A stretch of DNA of 57,631 nt from Gammaproteobacteria bacterium (GTDB lineage: Bacteria; Pseudomonadota; Gammaproteobacteria; Pseudomonadales; Azotimanducaceae). Below, piece after piece: positions 1 through 9,369 of this stretch. A program made the position numbers and the translations under genes. The stretch lies in the NCBI GenBank assembly GCA_026707045.1, contig JAPOXO010000072.1, forward strand, positions 1 through 57,631, read 5' to 3'. A model generated the notes under the pieces. That model was not told the origin of the DNA and searched no databases. It was given only the letters and a program-made list of their open reading frames with translations. Within the stretch, counting starts at the first letter, position 1, and every line of letters starts with the position of its first letter.

Positions 1-142
1 CTGAGAACTGATCTCCGCAACGGAGGTTGAAGTGTTCTTAATAACAGGCTAGAGCGTCCTGCACCCGCTTGATACTGCGGGTGGTGAGATAGTCCACACC
101 GGCGGGAAACCACCGGAAATTCCAAGGAATACTTGGATTGTG
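1..142 (+). ncRNA. Group I self-splicing intron, 3' part (left edge cut)
   Basis: The left edge holds the 3' half of a group I intron inside a tRNA anticodon loop. The core is visible. P7 is 47-51 (GGCTA) paired with 90-94 (TAGTC), the latter within the conserved AGATAGTCC element. P8 is a perfect 7-bp stem, 62-68 with 77-83. A P9 hairpin at 99-116 has a GAAA tetraloop, and a second hairpin pairs 121-126 with 132-137. A terminal G at 142 fits the omega-G just before the 3' splice site. From memory, the arrangement resembles the small Azoarcus tRNA-Ile intron. P1-P3 and the 5' splice site lie outside the window. No homing endonuclease ORF is visible in this part. Confidence 0.75.
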
Positions 143-182
143 AATCCATAGGTCCCAGGTTCGAGTCCTGGTGGGCCCACCA
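143..182 (+). tRNA. tRNA 3' exon, probably tRNA-Ile(CAU)
   Basis: This is the 3' half of a tRNA: anticodon-stem strand TCCAT (145-149), variable loop AGGTC, T stem CCAGG/CCTGG with loop TTCGAGT, acceptor strand TGGGCCC (172-178), discriminator A179 and encoded CCA (180-182). The exon begins with AA, so the intron sits directly 3' of the anticodon, as in the Azoarcus tRNA-Ile(CAU) intron. The acceptor sequence and the position next to rpoD also fit tRNA-Ile(CAU), which lies near rpoD in several gammaproteobacteria. The anticodon itself is outside the window, so the identity is inferred. Confidence 0.65.
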
Positions 183-190
183 ACTATAGA

Positions 191-222
191 AAAAAGCCGG
201 CGATGTTTCGCCGGCTTTTTTT
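191..222. terminator. Bidirectional intrinsic terminator
   Basis: A 13-bp perfect stem (191-203 with 208-220) has a TGTT loop, an A-run on one side and a T-run on the other. It lies between the tRNA (+) and rpoD (-) and can end both transcripts. Confidence 0.9.
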
Positions 223-238
223 CAAGCTAGTCGAATTC

Positions 239-2020
239 CTATGTATTCCAAATTCTGAGAGGCTGTCTCAGTTTGCGTAACGCTTTTGCTTCAATTTGTC
301 GGATTCTCTCACGCGTCACGCTGAGGACTCGGCCGACCTCTTCGAGTGTGTACTCACTATTCTGACCAAGACCAAAACGCATTCGAAGCACCTTTGCCTC
401 GCGAACCGTCAGGATGGCCAGTTTGGCATCGATGTCTTCCTTGAGATTTCGGACTTCAGTAGATTCCATTGGTGTCTCCACATCCTGATCCTTTAGGAAG
501 TCACCGATATTGCTGTCCTCGTCCTCTCCAATTGGGGAATCCGTAGAAACAGGTTGAATGCTGATTCCTTGAATGTGGCGCACTTTGTCGCTGGAAATCT
601 CCATTCGCGACGAGAGTTCGTCTGCAATGGGGTCTCGACCGAGTTCTTGAAGCATCTGTCTTTGGATTCGATTCAGTTTGTTAACCAGATCGAACATGTG
701 CACTGGAATCCGAATCGTACGGGACTGATCGGATATGGAACGCGTGATAGCTTGTCGAATCCACCAAGTGGCATAGGTCGAGAATTTGTAGCCACGTCGG
801 TATTCAAACTTGTCAACCGCCTTCATGAGCCCAATATTGCCTTCTTGAATCAAGTCTAGGAACTGCAGTCCGCGGTTGTTGTACTTCTTGGCAATGGAGA
901 TAACCAATCGAAGATTGGCTTCGACCATTTCCTTTTTCGCCTCTAGTGTTTTCTCTTCTCCATCAGTAATTCGTTTGCTAATGTCCTTTAGTTCCTGGAC
1001 GGTTAGTTCAGTTTGGTCTCGAATTTCTTGGATTTTTCGTTGAGTTCGAAGAATGTCTGGTTTGTAACGTTCCAGTTTGCGGCTATAGGAATGGTTCTCT
1101 TTGATCAATCGATCGAGCCACGCTCGGGTTCTCAATTTCTGTTCGAAATTGTTGTTCAGCTCATCCAATGGCATTTCCGCCTTTCTACAGAGCCTCGCAA
1201 ACAATCGTTCTTGTGTCTCAACCAGTTTCGCTGCCTTTCGAGGTTGTTCCACAAGTGCATCATGATGTATGGGAACCAGCTTGAATCTCGAGAATACATC
1301 AGCAAGCTTTACAAGCTCATCTCGACACTCTTTCTTTCTGCGATCGCCAAATTGCTTAACAGTCTTACGGTACTTGTTGTGTGCCCTCTTCAGCGCGGAA
1401 AATCGTTTCTTGGCGACGGCGACATCGGGTCCCTTACTCTTGGTATTCGTTGTTCCATTGGACTTGGACGCGTCTATAACGGGAGCTCGGGGCACTTCCG
1501 TCGTCGGATCGAGATATCCCACCAAGAGAGTTTCCAAGCGTTCGATATCGGTCGCGTGAGCATAGGCTTTCAAGAGATGGTCCACAGTACCTGGAAAGTG
1601 AGCGACTGCGGCTAGCACATCTCTCATACCTTCTTCAATTTTCTTGGCTATCTCGATCTCTTGCTGTCGGTTGAGTAGCTCAACGCTACCCATTTCTCTC
1701 ATATATATGCGGGCTGGATCGGTCGTACGTCCAGCTTCGCTCTCGACTGCGGCCAGCGCAGCCGCGGCTTCATCCGCTTCGACATCATCCGTGGTTGACT
1801 CGCTAGACGTCAGCAGATCCTCGGCATCCGGTGCAGATTCTCCGACTCGGATTCCAAGGTCAAGCAGGAGCGCCGTGATCTCATCGATTCGCTCTTCCTC
1901 GCTCGTATCCTCGGGCATGTGATCGATGATTTCGGCTAGAGTGAGATAGCCTTGTTCGCGACCTTTTGCAATGAGTTCAGAGATCTGATTTTTTAAGATG
2001 TCAATGGTTTCGGTTTGCAT
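239..2020 (-). CDS. rpoD: RNA polymerase primary sigma factor RpoD (sigma-70)
   Basis: This is the housekeeping sigma factor that directs core RNA polymerase to -10/-35 promoters. At 593 residues it is close to E. coli sigma-70 (613). Region 1.1 is at the N-terminus and region 1.2 lies around residue 100 (ARIYMREMG). A non-conserved spacer with a basic stretch follows. Region 2 starts near residue 366 ([12 protein letters not shown], then [14 protein letters not shown]) and is followed by region 3. Region 4 lies at the C-terminus, with the [18 protein letters not shown] helix-turn-helix. It is the last gene of the rpsU - yqeY - dnaG - rpoD operon, 89 bp after dnaG, and ends at a shared terminator. 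Confidence 0.98.
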   Translation of the reverse strand: MQTETIDILKNQISELIAKGREQGYLTLAEIIDHMPEDTSEEERIDEITALLLDLGIRVGESAPDAEDLLTSSESTTDDVEADEAAAALAAVESEAGRTTDPARIYMREMGSVELLNRQQEIEIAKKIEEGMRDVLAAVAHFPGTVDHLLKAYAHATDIERLETLLVGYLDPTTEVPRAPVIDASKSNGTTNTKSKGPDVAVAKKRFSALKRAHNKYRKTVKQFGDRRKKECRDELVKLADVFSRFKLVPIHHDALVEQPRKAAKLVETQERLFARLCRKAEMPLDELNNNFEQKLRTRAWLDRLIKENHSYSRKLERYKPDILRTQRKIQEIRDQTELTVQELKDISKRITDGEEKTLEAKKEMVEANLRLVISIAKKYNNRGLQFLDLIQEGNIGLMKAVDKFEYRRGYKFSTYATWWIRQAITRSISDQSRTIRIPVHMFDLVNKLNRIQRQMLQELGRDPIADELSSRMEISSDKVRHIQGISIQPVSTDSPIGEDEDSNIGDFLKDQDVETPMESTEVRNLKEDIDAKLAILTVREAKVLRMRFGLGQNSEYTLEEVGRVLSVTRERIRQIEAKALRKLRQPLRIWNT

Positions 2021-2109
2021 ATACCTTCAGTCTCAATAGAGTTCAGCGCAATGCACCCTTGGGGCTGTTGCGCGAAAAGTTTTTCGTTGATTGGTCCGAT
2101 TTACTCAAA

Positions 2110-3891
2110 TCAATCCAGTTTTGTCGAAGTGTGGCTCTTCTCCGACGTGTTTTGTTCTTCGACGATGTCGCGATAAACCTTGCCTGCTTCCTGCGACGAT
2201 TCTCTTGGTACGCGTTTGCGACGATCTTCGCGCTCAAGGCGCAACAAAATCGCGTCGAGCGCGTCGAATATTCCACTTCCAATAGCGTTGCCGCTAATTT
2301 CCGGACCTTGTAGCGAAGCAAGCCCGGACAGAACTTCTTGTTTGTGTGAGCCGCTGTACGACCCCAGCAATTCCGAAAAGTTCCGCAATTTGTCGTCACG
2401 AATTCTACACAGAACTTCAAGAAGAAACGAACTTTTTTTCCACTTTCTGATCGATGCCAATTGATTGTCAGGAATCCGATTTACGAATCCGAAGTCGTGA
2501 ACGAGCAATTTGAGCACGTTCCTCTCGCCTGGTGACATTGAAACCTGGTCTGTGGTTGGTTTCTTGGACTGTCGTCTATTGATCCGGTCACCGGGATGCG
2601 GTGTTGCGAAGCGCCCTATGTCTTCTATGTCTTGCACCGGCATTCGAGTGGTCTCTGCGAGCCTCGCAATCATCACCTGTCGATAGGTTGTGTACGGGAT
2701 TGATCGAATGGGTCCCATTGCCTTCTCGACAATTTGCACTCTCGCCTCCACGCTAGTCAGGTCGACACCTTTGGCAAGCTCGCGAAAGAAATAGTCTGCT
2801 GCCGGTTCGGCCGATTCGATCATGTTTTGAAATTCGTCGGAACCGTGTTCGCGTACAAAAGAGTCTGGGTCGTGTTTATCGGGAAGAATCGCTATGCGGA
2901 TTTTTAAGTTCGCTTTCAAGCACGACAGGCCGATTAGCAAAGCTCTCCATGCCGCCTGCTTCCCCGCATCGTCGCCATCGAAGCAACATACGATTTCGTT
3001 TGTGTAGCGCCTCAACACCAAAAATTGGTCGTCGGTGAGTGCTGTGCCCAAGGGCGCGACTGCGTAGGGAATTCCGTGTTGCGCGAGCGTAACTACGTCC
3101 ATGTACCCTTCGGTTACGAGCAACTTTGTTAATTTGTGTCCAGAGTTTCGGGCTTCGTAGAGACCGTACAATTCGCGACCTTTCTTATACACTTCCGAGG
3201 CTGGAGAATTGATGTATTTGGGAATTGCGTCCGGTCCCAACACGCGACCACCAAAACCCATGACGCGACCCCGGGTGTCTCGAATAGGAAACATCACCCG
3301 ATTTCTAAATCGGTCGTACGGCTCCTTGTCATCTTTTTTGACAAGCAGTCCGCAATCGAGAAGGACATCCTCCTTTATATGCGAGAGTGCAGACTTCAAT
3401 GCACCGAATGAGTCGGGGGCAAACCCGATGCCATAACGTTCAATGGTTTCGTCGAGTAGTCCGCGGTTTGTCAAATATTGTTGCGTTGACTTGCTGGACC
3501 GCAGTGCTTCTACGAAGAATTGTTTGGCTTGATCCAGAGCGGAATACAGAGTATTCAATCGTTTCAGTCTTGCGTCGGACATTCGACTCGTGCCGATGTT
3601 CGGTAGCTTCATCCCTGCCATTGCTGCAAGTTGCTGCACGGCTTCAGGGAAAGTCTTGTTTTGGGTTTCTTGCACAAAATTGATCGACGATCCGTGTGCC
3701 CCACATCCGAAGCAGTGGTAAGTTCCACTATCGGGATATACGTGGAAAGAGGGAGTTTTCTCCTGATGAAATGGACATCTACCCTTGAAAGACTTTCCAG
3801 CCCTTTCAAGCGCTACACGCTCTCCGATCAACTGCACCGCGTCGACGCGGACTTGGAGGTCTTCAAGAAATTCACGTGAAAACTGGGGCAT
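2110..3891 (-). CDS. dnaG: DNA primase DnaG
   Basis: DnaG synthesises RNA primers at the replication fork together with DnaB helicase. The 593-residue protein has the N-terminal CHC2 zinc finger (GRCPFHQEKTPSF then YHCFGCG, about residues 38-65). The TOPRIM catalytic core follows, with the acidic motif LVTEGYMDVV and a DGDDAGKQAA motif that bind metal. The C-terminal helicase-binding domain is less conserved. It lies 22 bp downstream of the YqeY-domain gene in the macromolecular-synthesis operon. Confidence 0.98.
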   Translation of the reverse strand: MPQFSREFLEDLQVRVDAVQLIGERVALERAGKSFKGRCPFHQEKTPSFHVYPDSGTYHCFGCGAHGSSINFVQETQNKTFPEAVQQLAAMAGMKLPNIGTSRMSDARLKRLNTLYSALDQAKQFFVEALRSSKSTQQYLTNRGLLDETIERYGIGFAPDSFGALKSALSHIKEDVLLDCGLLVKKDDKEPYDRFRNRVMFPIRDTRGRVMGFGGRVLGPDAIPKYINSPASEVYKKGRELYGLYEARNSGHKLTKLLVTEGYMDVVTLAQHGIPYAVAPLGTALTDDQFLVLRRYTNEIVCCFDGDDAGKQAAWRALLIGLSCLKANLKIRIAILPDKHDPDSFVREHGSDEFQNMIESAEPAADYFFRELAKGVDLTSVEARVQIVEKAMGPIRSIPYTTYRQVMIARLAETTRMPVQDIEDIGRFATPHPGDRINRRQSKKPTTDQVSMSPGERNVLKLLVHDFGFVNRIPDNQLASIRKWKKSSFLLEVLCRIRDDKLRNFSELLGSYSGSHKQEVLSGLASLQGPEISGNAIGSGIFDALDAILLRLEREDRRKRVPRESSQEAGKVYRDIVEEQNTSEKSHTSTKLD

Positions 3892-3913
3892 AGGCTTCGA
3901 AGATCTTGTTCAG

Positions 3914-4366
3914 TTACTTTGACAATCGATCGCGGACGAAAGCACTGACTCTGGACATATCGGCTTGACCGGACAAGTCGATCGACAATTTTCGCATGAC
4001 TTGACCCATTTGCTTCATGTCTGAAGCAGACAATTCCTCGCAAACGGAATCGATCTTCTGCTGTAGTTCATCATCAGTCAATTGTTTTGGAAGAAATTCT
4101 TCGATGACAGTAATTTCGTACTGTTCCTGATCGGCGAGATCCGTTCGATCCGCCTCGAGGTATTGTTCCGCTGAATTACGACGCTGCTTGATCATGCGGT
4201 TAAGAATTGTTAAGACCTGACTATCGTCAAGAGGCTTGCGAGCTTCAACTTCTGCTTGTTGCAGATCGGCCTTGACCAACCTTAGGGCAGCGACCAGTTG
4301 GCGATCTCTTTCCCGCATTGCTGTGCGAGTCGCATCGGCAATGCGCGTTTGCAGACTAGCTTCCAT
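3914..4366 (-). CDS. GatB/YqeY domain protein
   Basis: A 150-residue protein of the YqeY family, related to the tail domain of the GatB amidotransferase subunit. It begins MEASLQTRIADATRTAMRE and carries the typical EEFLPKQLTDDEL and MGQVMRKLS segments. A role in tRNA-related chemistry is suspected for the family but not settled. Its position between rpsU and dnaG is common in gammaproteobacteria and many other bacteria and supports the assignment. Confidence 0.93.
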   Translation of the reverse strand: MEASLQTRIADATRTAMRERDRQLVAALRLVKADLQQAEVEARKPLDDSQVLTILNRMIKQRRNSAEQYLEADRTDLADQEQYEITVIEEFLPKQLTDDELQQKIDSVCEELSASDMKQMGQVMRKLSIDLSGQADMSRVSAFVRDRLSK

Positions 4367-4415
4367 AGTTGTTTAAAGTTCCTTCCTACCAAAGGAAAGA
4401 ACGATTAAGGAGAGT

Positions 4416-4631
4416 TCAGTGAAGTCGTTCGAAACGACGTGCTTCTCTTTGGAGCTTTTTAAGGTGCCGCTTTACAGCAGCGGCGTTCTTTCGTTTTCGA
4501 ACGGTAGTGGGTTTTTCGTAGTATTCTCTGCGCCGCGCTTCCGATAATACACCTGCCTTTTCGCAGGCTCTTTTGAAGCGTCTAAGCGCTAGATCGAAGG
4601 GTTCGTTGTCTCTAACTTTGACCGAAGGCAT
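4416..4631 (-). CDS. rpsU: 30S ribosomal protein bS21
   Basis: Small, highly basic ribosomal protein of 71 residues, needed for initiation on many mRNAs. The start at 4631 gives [20 protein letters not shown], the canonical N-terminus. An upstream in-frame ATG would add 20 residues not found in the family. It is the first gene of the operon with yqeY, dnaG and rpoD. Confidence 0.96.
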   Translation of the reverse strand: MPSVKVRDNEPFDLALRRFKRACEKAGVLSEARRREYYEKPTTVRKRKNAAAVKRHLKKLQREARRFERLH

Positions 4632-4780
4632 CCGGCATCCTCGCTGGCGGGTCAGAGATTTTACACAGAGCTTGGGCAAAATCAACAACATTGGATGCCA
4701 AAGGAGCGGTCGTCAAAACTTGGTTGGCATCTGTGCGCAGAGTTTTTATGGCACAGAATTTACTGTGAGCAGAAGTTGGG

Positions 4781-4891
4781 ATGCAATCCAATTTGAAGCG
4801 AATTCTTAGTCATATCACGGCTACTTGGGGCCGAAGAAAAGCCGGAAGATTGGTGGATTTGATCAATCGTTTGAGTTTCGCACCAGTCTAG
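4781..4891 (+). CDS. Possible 36-residue basic peptide
   Basis: An ATG-started reading frame encodes a basic, amphipathic peptide beginning MQSNLKRILSHITATW. It ends exactly where the convergent membrane-protein gene ends. There is no strong ribosome-binding site, and no family is recognised. It lies in the stretch upstream of rpsU and could be chance. The same stretch holds a pair of inverted arms, GATGCCAA near 4693 and TTGGCATC near 4725, that could fold. Confidence 0.2.
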   Translation: MQSNLKRILSHITATWGRRKAGRLVDLINRLSFAPV

Positions 4892-5146
4892 TTAGGAAGC
4901 GGGAGTGCTCCAAGCTCTTGCGGCTCTCGTCGTAATTTCTGGAACGCTCTGTCCTAGCTTTGTTGCTGCATACACTTCGATTGCCAAGTACGCCGCAATT
5001 CCGATTCCGGCTTCAAGTACATAGATCCAAGGTACAAGAAAACAAAGAGCGAGCAGAATTCCAAAACAACCTAGCGCTTGGGCTAGGACAACTATCCAGA
5101 TCAGTCGTGTCGCTTCCCGTTTTTTTGACGAATCTAAAGAATTCAT
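4892..5146 (-). CDS. Small membrane protein, unknown
   Basis: A protein of 84 residues from the ATG at 5146 (97 from the ATG at 5185). It has a short hydrophilic start (MNSLDSSKKREATR) and two hydrophobic segments, about residues 15-38 and 42-60, then a polar tail. That is consistent with a two-pass inner-membrane protein. No conserved family is recognised. It stands alone between rpsU and argC, transcribed divergently from argC. No clear ribosome-binding site distinguishes the two starts. Confidence 0.55.
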   Translation of the reverse strand: MNSLDSSKKREATRLIWIVVLAQALGCFGILLALCFLVPWIYVLEAGIGIAAYLAIEVYAATKLGQSVPEITTRAARAWSTPAS

Positions 5147-5295
5147 TTGAAGCTTTTGCAACCCACTGACACAATCATACGGCATTGAAGTACCAATTTT
5201 TGAAACACTGTAGCGTTATCACTCTCTAGGTAAAAGTACAAGTCATCTAGGTTCTTTACAATCGGTTCATGAATACTTTTCGTCTGGTGCTGTAG

Positions 5296-6231
5296 ATGCC
5301 TCCAGAAGTCTTTATCGACGGTGCGGAAGGCACGACCGGGATTGAGTTGTATAAACGACTGGAATCAAGATCGGACCTAAACCTTCTTCAAATCGATCCT
5401 GACCTGCGCAAAGACATTGAATCTAAACGCCAAATGTACGAACGCGCAGATGTCGTCGTCCTGTGCTTGCCGGATGAAGCCGCACGTGAAGCAATTGAAC
5501 TCTCGTCTTCGACTAGGTTCTTGGACGCCAGTACGGCCCATAGAACAAGTACTGACTGGATCTACGGACTGCCGGAGTTAGCTCCCGCCCAGCGAACGAA
5601 GATTTCGAATGCACGTCTGGTTAGCAATCCTGGGTGTTATCCGACTGGATTTTTGTTATCGATTCGCCCATTGGTGGATGCCGGTATTCTTCCATCCAAT
5701 CGTTTAGTCCGATCGCATGCGCTGTCTGGTTATTCGGGTGGCGGCAAGAAGCTCATTGACAAGTACAAGACAAGGGAATCATTTCGAGAGGAGAGTCGTC
5801 CGTACGCAACAACCTTGCAACACAAGCACTTGGCCGAAATGCAGTTTTATTCGGGACTGAATCAACCTCCTCTGTTTGAACCGATGGTTGGTGCTTTCTT
5901 TCAAGGAATGTTGGTTCAAACCCCGCTCTTCGCAGCCGAATTGAACGGCTATTCGGATCCTGAGACTATATTGGATGTGTATCGCGATAAATATGCTCAA
6001 GAACCCTTTATTAAAGTTTATGAAACGGAAACCGCAGTCGCAGAAGGAGGCTATCTGTCTCCGCAGTCGTGCAACGGCACCAACCGCATAGACCTCATGG
6101 CATTTGGGCACTCTGATCAAGTGTCTATTACTGCTCGCCTAGACAATCTTGGGAAAGGTGCCGCCGCCGCCGCCGTTCAAAACCTAAATCTAATGCTGGG
6201 ACTTCCTGAAGAAACTGGATTAACTATATGA
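5296..6231 (+). CDS. argC: N-acetyl-gamma-glutamyl-phosphate reductase, short type
   Basis: Third step of arginine synthesis: NADPH-dependent reduction of N-acetyl-glutamyl phosphate to the semialdehyde. At 311 residues it belongs to the short ArgC type rather than the ~340-residue form. Visible are the N-terminal nucleotide-binding GAEGTTG, the catalytic Cys114 in SNPGCYPTG, and HALSGYSGGGKK. It overlaps the following aminotransferase by 4 bp (ATGA). No other arg gene is adjacent, so its transcription with the following genes is unusual. Confidence 0.93.
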   Translation: MPPEVFIDGAEGTTGIELYKRLESRSDLNLLQIDPDLRKDIESKRQMYERADVVVLCLPDEAAREAIELSSSTRFLDASTAHRTSTDWIYGLPELAPAQRTKISNARLVSNPGCYPTGFLLSIRPLVDAGILPSNRLVRSHALSGYSGGGKKLIDKYKTRESFREESRPYATTLQHKHLAEMQFYSGLNQPPLFEPMVGAFFQGMLVQTPLFAAELNGYSDPETILDVYRDKYAQEPFIKVYETETAVAEGGYLSPQSCNGTNRIDLMAFGHSDQVSITARLDNLGKGAAAAAVQNLNLMLGLPEETGLTI

Positions 6232-7481
6232 CCGAGCTTGAACTACTAGAGAAGAGCTACAAAGAACTATGTTCTCGAGAGCTTTCTCTGAATCTAACCC
6301 GCGGAAAACCAGGAAGCGAACAGTTGGATTTGAGCAATGAGTTGGACGGTGTTCTCAATGGCGACTTTCAATCGGTCGACGGGACTGACGTGAGAAACTA
6401 TGGAGGACTGCGTGGAATACCGGAGATTCGAGAAATCGGTGGACGAATACTAGGACTGAGTTCAGACAACGTGATTGCGGGAGGGAATTCAAGCCTTCAC
6501 CTTATGTATTTGACTGTGGATCAGCTAGTCAATTGGGGTCTTGCAGGTCCTCCACTCAGTGCCAAGTCGGAGATTTCGGCGCTTTGCCCAGTGCCCGGAT
6601 ATGATCGCCACTTCACTTTGACACAACGTCTAGGTATAGACATGATTAATGTCCCGCTGACCGATACTGGTCCGGATATGAATCGAGTGGAAGAGCTGGT
6701 GCGTAATGACTTGTCAACGAGTTTCATCTGGTGTGTACCGAAACACTCAAATCCTACAGGGTGTACCTACAACTCCGAAACGGTGGATCGTCTTGCAGCG
6801 CTTCCGGCATTAAGAAATCAAGTTCCGGACTCCCCGTTTTATGTGCTTTGGGACAACGCATATGCCCTACATGACTTTTTGGATCCGCATCCCGAACTTG
6901 ACAGCATCTATGAGCGAGCAAGGCAGCATGGCACGGAGGATCGAATTGTTCAATTCGCCTCGACCTCGAAGATCACTTTTGCTGGAGGAGGAGTTTCATT
7001 TGTGGGCGGATCGGATGCCATCTTAGAAAGCTTTGATAACTACTTGTTTCCGATGACTGTCGGCTTTGACAAAGTCAATCAATTGAGACATGCTCGATTT
7101 TTTGGTGGTAGTGAAGGTCTGCTTGAGCACATGCAAAAGCATGCGCAAGTACTCAGACCGAAGTTTGAGGCAGTTCAAAAGGGACTGGCAGAATCACTTG
7201 GGAATCGTGGGATTGCGACGTGGACCCAACCCACTGGAGGCTACTTTGTTTCTTTGGATGTCAAACCTGGTCTGGCATCTGCAGTGGTGCAGCTGGCTCA
7301 GGATGCAGGCTTGTCCTTAACCCCCGCAGGTGCGACATTTCCCTACGGAAACGACCCAAATGACAGCAACATTCGCATTGCCCCTACGTTTGCATCTTTG
7401 ACTGAGGTCGAATCGGCAATGGATGTACTGGGAACTTGCGTTCGCCTTGCCGCAGCGCGGCAAAAGATCGAAAAGGCATGA
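6228..7481 (+). CDS. PLP-dependent aminotransferase, aspartate aminotransferase 1c group
   Basis: A 417-residue fold-type I aminotransferase. It resembles the atypical AspT subgroup known from corynebacteria: LNLTRGKPGSEQLDLS at the N-terminus, the NYGGLRGIPEIREIGG substrate region, and the Schiff-base lysine near residue 248 in STSKITFAGGG. Transamination of aspartate/glutamate with 2-oxo acids is the likely reaction; the exact substrate is not provable here. It is translationally coupled at both ends by ATGA overlaps. Coupling to argC suggests a role in glutamate/aspartate nitrogen flow. Confidence 0.85.
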   Translation: MTELELLEKSYKELCSRELSLNLTRGKPGSEQLDLSNELDGVLNGDFQSVDGTDVRNYGGLRGIPEIREIGGRILGLSSDNVIAGGNSSLHLMYLTVDQLVNWGLAGPPLSAKSEISALCPVPGYDRHFTLTQRLGIDMINVPLTDTGPDMNRVEELVRNDLSTSFIWCVPKHSNPTGCTYNSETVDRLAALPALRNQVPDSPFYVLWDNAYALHDFLDPHPELDSIYERARQHGTEDRIVQFASTSKITFAGGGVSFVGGSDAILESFDNYLFPMTVGFDKVNQLRHARFFGGSEGLLEHMQKHAQVLRPKFEAVQKGLAESLGNRGIATWTQPTGGYFVSLDVKPGLASAVVQLAQDAGLSLTPAGATFPYGNDPNDSNIRIAPTFASLTEVESAMDVLGTCVRLAAARQKIEKA

Positions 7482-8308
7482 CTGAGACTCGACCCACAGT
7501 GATAGGAATTGTGCAACTTTGTGCTGATGCCGATGTACCTGCCAACTTGTCAGTTTGCCGAGACTTGGTGGCTCGAGCTTCGGATCAAGGAGCGGAAGTA
7601 GTTTTTCTCCCCGAAGCGTTTGCATACATTGGTTCCGATCGAGATATGAAGCAACATTTGGAAACTCTCGACAATCCTGGTCCAATTCTGTCGTGTTGCC
7701 TCGATCTCTCGCGCAAACATGGCATTCATTTGGTGGCTGGAGGGTTTCCCGAGCTAGCGGCTGATGGAAGAGCTCACAACACCTGTCTGCATATCACCCC
7801 CGAAGGTGAGATTGCTGCGGCGTATAGGAAAATCCACCTCTTCGATGTGGATTTGTCGGATGGCACTCGCATGTTGGAATCGCGCAGCACATCGCCTGGA
7901 GACAAATTGGTTACTTCGGAGTTGCCCTTTGGAAAGCTTGGTCTCAGTGTGTGCTATGACGTGCGCTTTCCCACGATGTTTCAGGACCTAGTCGATCGTG
8001 GTGCCATCGCCCTTGCGATTCCTGCAGCGTTCATGAGAACTACCGGTCAAGACCACTGGCACGTACTCATGCGTTCGAGGGCTATCGAATGTCAAGCGTA
8101 CGTTATTGCGGCAGCGCAGTTTGGTGATCACAACCACCGAGGCAGAAAGTCGTTCGGGCATGCGCTAGTTGCCGATCCATGGGGAAACATTGTGTCTGAA
8201 TGTACCGAATACCAAAACGATGTGGCGATCGCTCAAATCGATCCCTCTGAAGTGGAACGTATCCGTTCGGAACTTCCTAGTTTGCGAAATCGGGGTAGTT
8301 GGAGATGA
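7478..8308 (+). CDS. Carbon-nitrogen hydrolase, Nit1/Nit2-like amidase
   Basis: Nitrilase-superfamily amidase of 276 residues from the ATG at 7478, chosen because it overlaps the previous stop as ATGA; an upstream start would add 14 residues. The catalytic triad is visible: Glu46 in LPEAFAY, Lys118 in YRKIHLFD and Cys159 in SVCYDVRFP. The sequence fits the Nit branch (deaminated glutathione / omega-amidase), which removes the amide from 2-oxo acids formed when aminotransferases act on glutamine or glutathione. The aminotransferase directly upstream makes this repair role attractive. Confidence 0.85.
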   Translation: MTETRPTVIGIVQLCADADVPANLSVCRDLVARASDQGAEVVFLPEAFAYIGSDRDMKQHLETLDNPGPILSCCLDLSRKHGIHLVAGGFPELAADGRAHNTCLHITPEGEIAAAYRKIHLFDVDLSDGTRMLESRSTSPGDKLVTSELPFGKLGLSVCYDVRFPTMFQDLVDRGAIALAIPAAFMRTTGQDHWHVLMRSRAIECQAYVIAAAQFGDHNHRGRKSFGHALVADPWGNIVSECTEYQNDVAIAQIDPSEVERIRSELPSLRNRGSWR

Positions 8309-9360
8309 GAGAACCTATCGCTCCTCGTCGAACGACGAACATGCTGATCATTATTGCGGCTCTTATCGTCATCCTTGCCGGTCTCAAAGCCGGTCAATCT
8401 CTCTTGGTTCCCTTCCTGCTGGCCGTGTTCATCGCAACAATTGCAAGCACTCCCATTCAATGGCTGACTAGGCATCGTGTGCCGAATTGGCTTGCGGTCC
8501 TACTCGTCGCAATTCTGGTGGTCCTAGTCCTGACGGGTCTCGGATTGGTGGTTTTACAGACCTTCCGAGAATATCAAGCAGAACAACAGGTTTACATCGA
8601 GAAGGTTAGGGAGCTATTAAATAACGTCGCCAATTTCGGTGCAAGGCTGGGCATGCCTATTGCAGAAGACACCGTAAGGACCCTTTTTGATGCTGAAGAC
8701 GTTGGCAGATTCGCAGGAGATGCAATTCGGCGCATTGGATCGGTGCTTTCCAACTTCTTCTTGATTCTCCTGACAGTGATTTTCATTTTGGCGGAGGCTA
8801 CGGAATGGCCGCGTAAACTTCGAACGTTTCTGTCAGACAGAGAGATGGAGATTGAGTGGCTCAATCAGTTTGGTTCCACACTGAACCGTTACATCGCCAT
8901 CAAGTCGACAACAAGCCTACTAACAGGTGTTTTGGTAACCATCCTGCTCAGCATCATGCAGGTGGATTTCGCAATTCTGTGGGGATTGTTGGCATTCTTG
9001 TTGAATTACATCCCGAATATTGGAAGCTTTATTGCCGCGACACCGGGAGTCATGGTCGCGATGGTTCAGCTCGGATATGGTCCTGCATTCATCGTGCTAA
9101 TAGGCTATGTAGTGATTAATGTAGGAATTGGCGCAGGCATTGAGCCCCGATTCCTAGGTCGGACCCTAGGTTTGTCAACTTTGGTGGTTTTCCTATCGTT
9201 AGTTTTCTGGGGTTGGATGTTTGGTCCAGTAGGAATGCTACTTTCTGTTCCGCTCACGATGACTGCGAAAATCGCTTTCGGTACATCTGAATCCACTGAG
9301 TGGATTGCCCATTTGCTCGAACCCGGTGTTCCTCGCAACGCAGCGGAGAAATCAAAATAG
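8305..9360 (+). CDS. AI-2E family (PerM/TqsA-like) membrane protein
   Basis: Polytopic inner-membrane protein of about 351 residues with the family's layout: two to three N-terminal helices (LLVPFLLAVFIATIAS), a soluble middle segment (about residues 85-150), and C-terminal helices with GLLAFLLNYIPNIGSFIA and EPRFLGRTLGLS. Substrates in this family range from autoinducer-2 to sodium/lithium, and none can be assigned here. The ATG at 8305 overlaps the Nit stop as ATGA. A TTG two codons earlier is possible. Confidence 0.88.
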   Translation: MREPIAPRRTTNMLIIIAALIVILAGLKAGQSLLVPFLLAVFIATIASTPIQWLTRHRVPNWLAVLLVAILVVLVLTGLGLVVLQTFREYQAEQQVYIEKVRELLNNVANFGARLGMPIAEDTVRTLFDAEDVGRFAGDAIRRIGSVLSNFFLILLTVIFILAEATEWPRKLRTFLSDREMEIEWLNQFGSTLNRYIAIKSTTSLLTGVLVTILLSIMQVDFAILWGLLAFLLNYIPNIGSFIAATPGVMVAMVQLGYGPAFIVLIGYVVINVGIGAGIEPRFLGRTLGLSTLVVFLSLVFWGWMFGPVGMLLSVPLTMTAKIAFGTSESTEWIAHLLEPGVPRNAAEKSK

Positions 9361-9369
9361 CCGAATGTA

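Noticed and set aside
120..182. Complete tRNA-His (anticodon GTG) read from TTGGATTGTGAATCCAT
   Set aside because: The apparent anticodon stem is the intron's terminal hairpin strand plus exon. There is no 5' acceptor or D arm, and tRNA-His should have C73, not A.
1013..1615. 200-codon + strand ORF opposite rpoD
   Set aside because: Antisense shadow of a confidently assigned sigma-70 gene.
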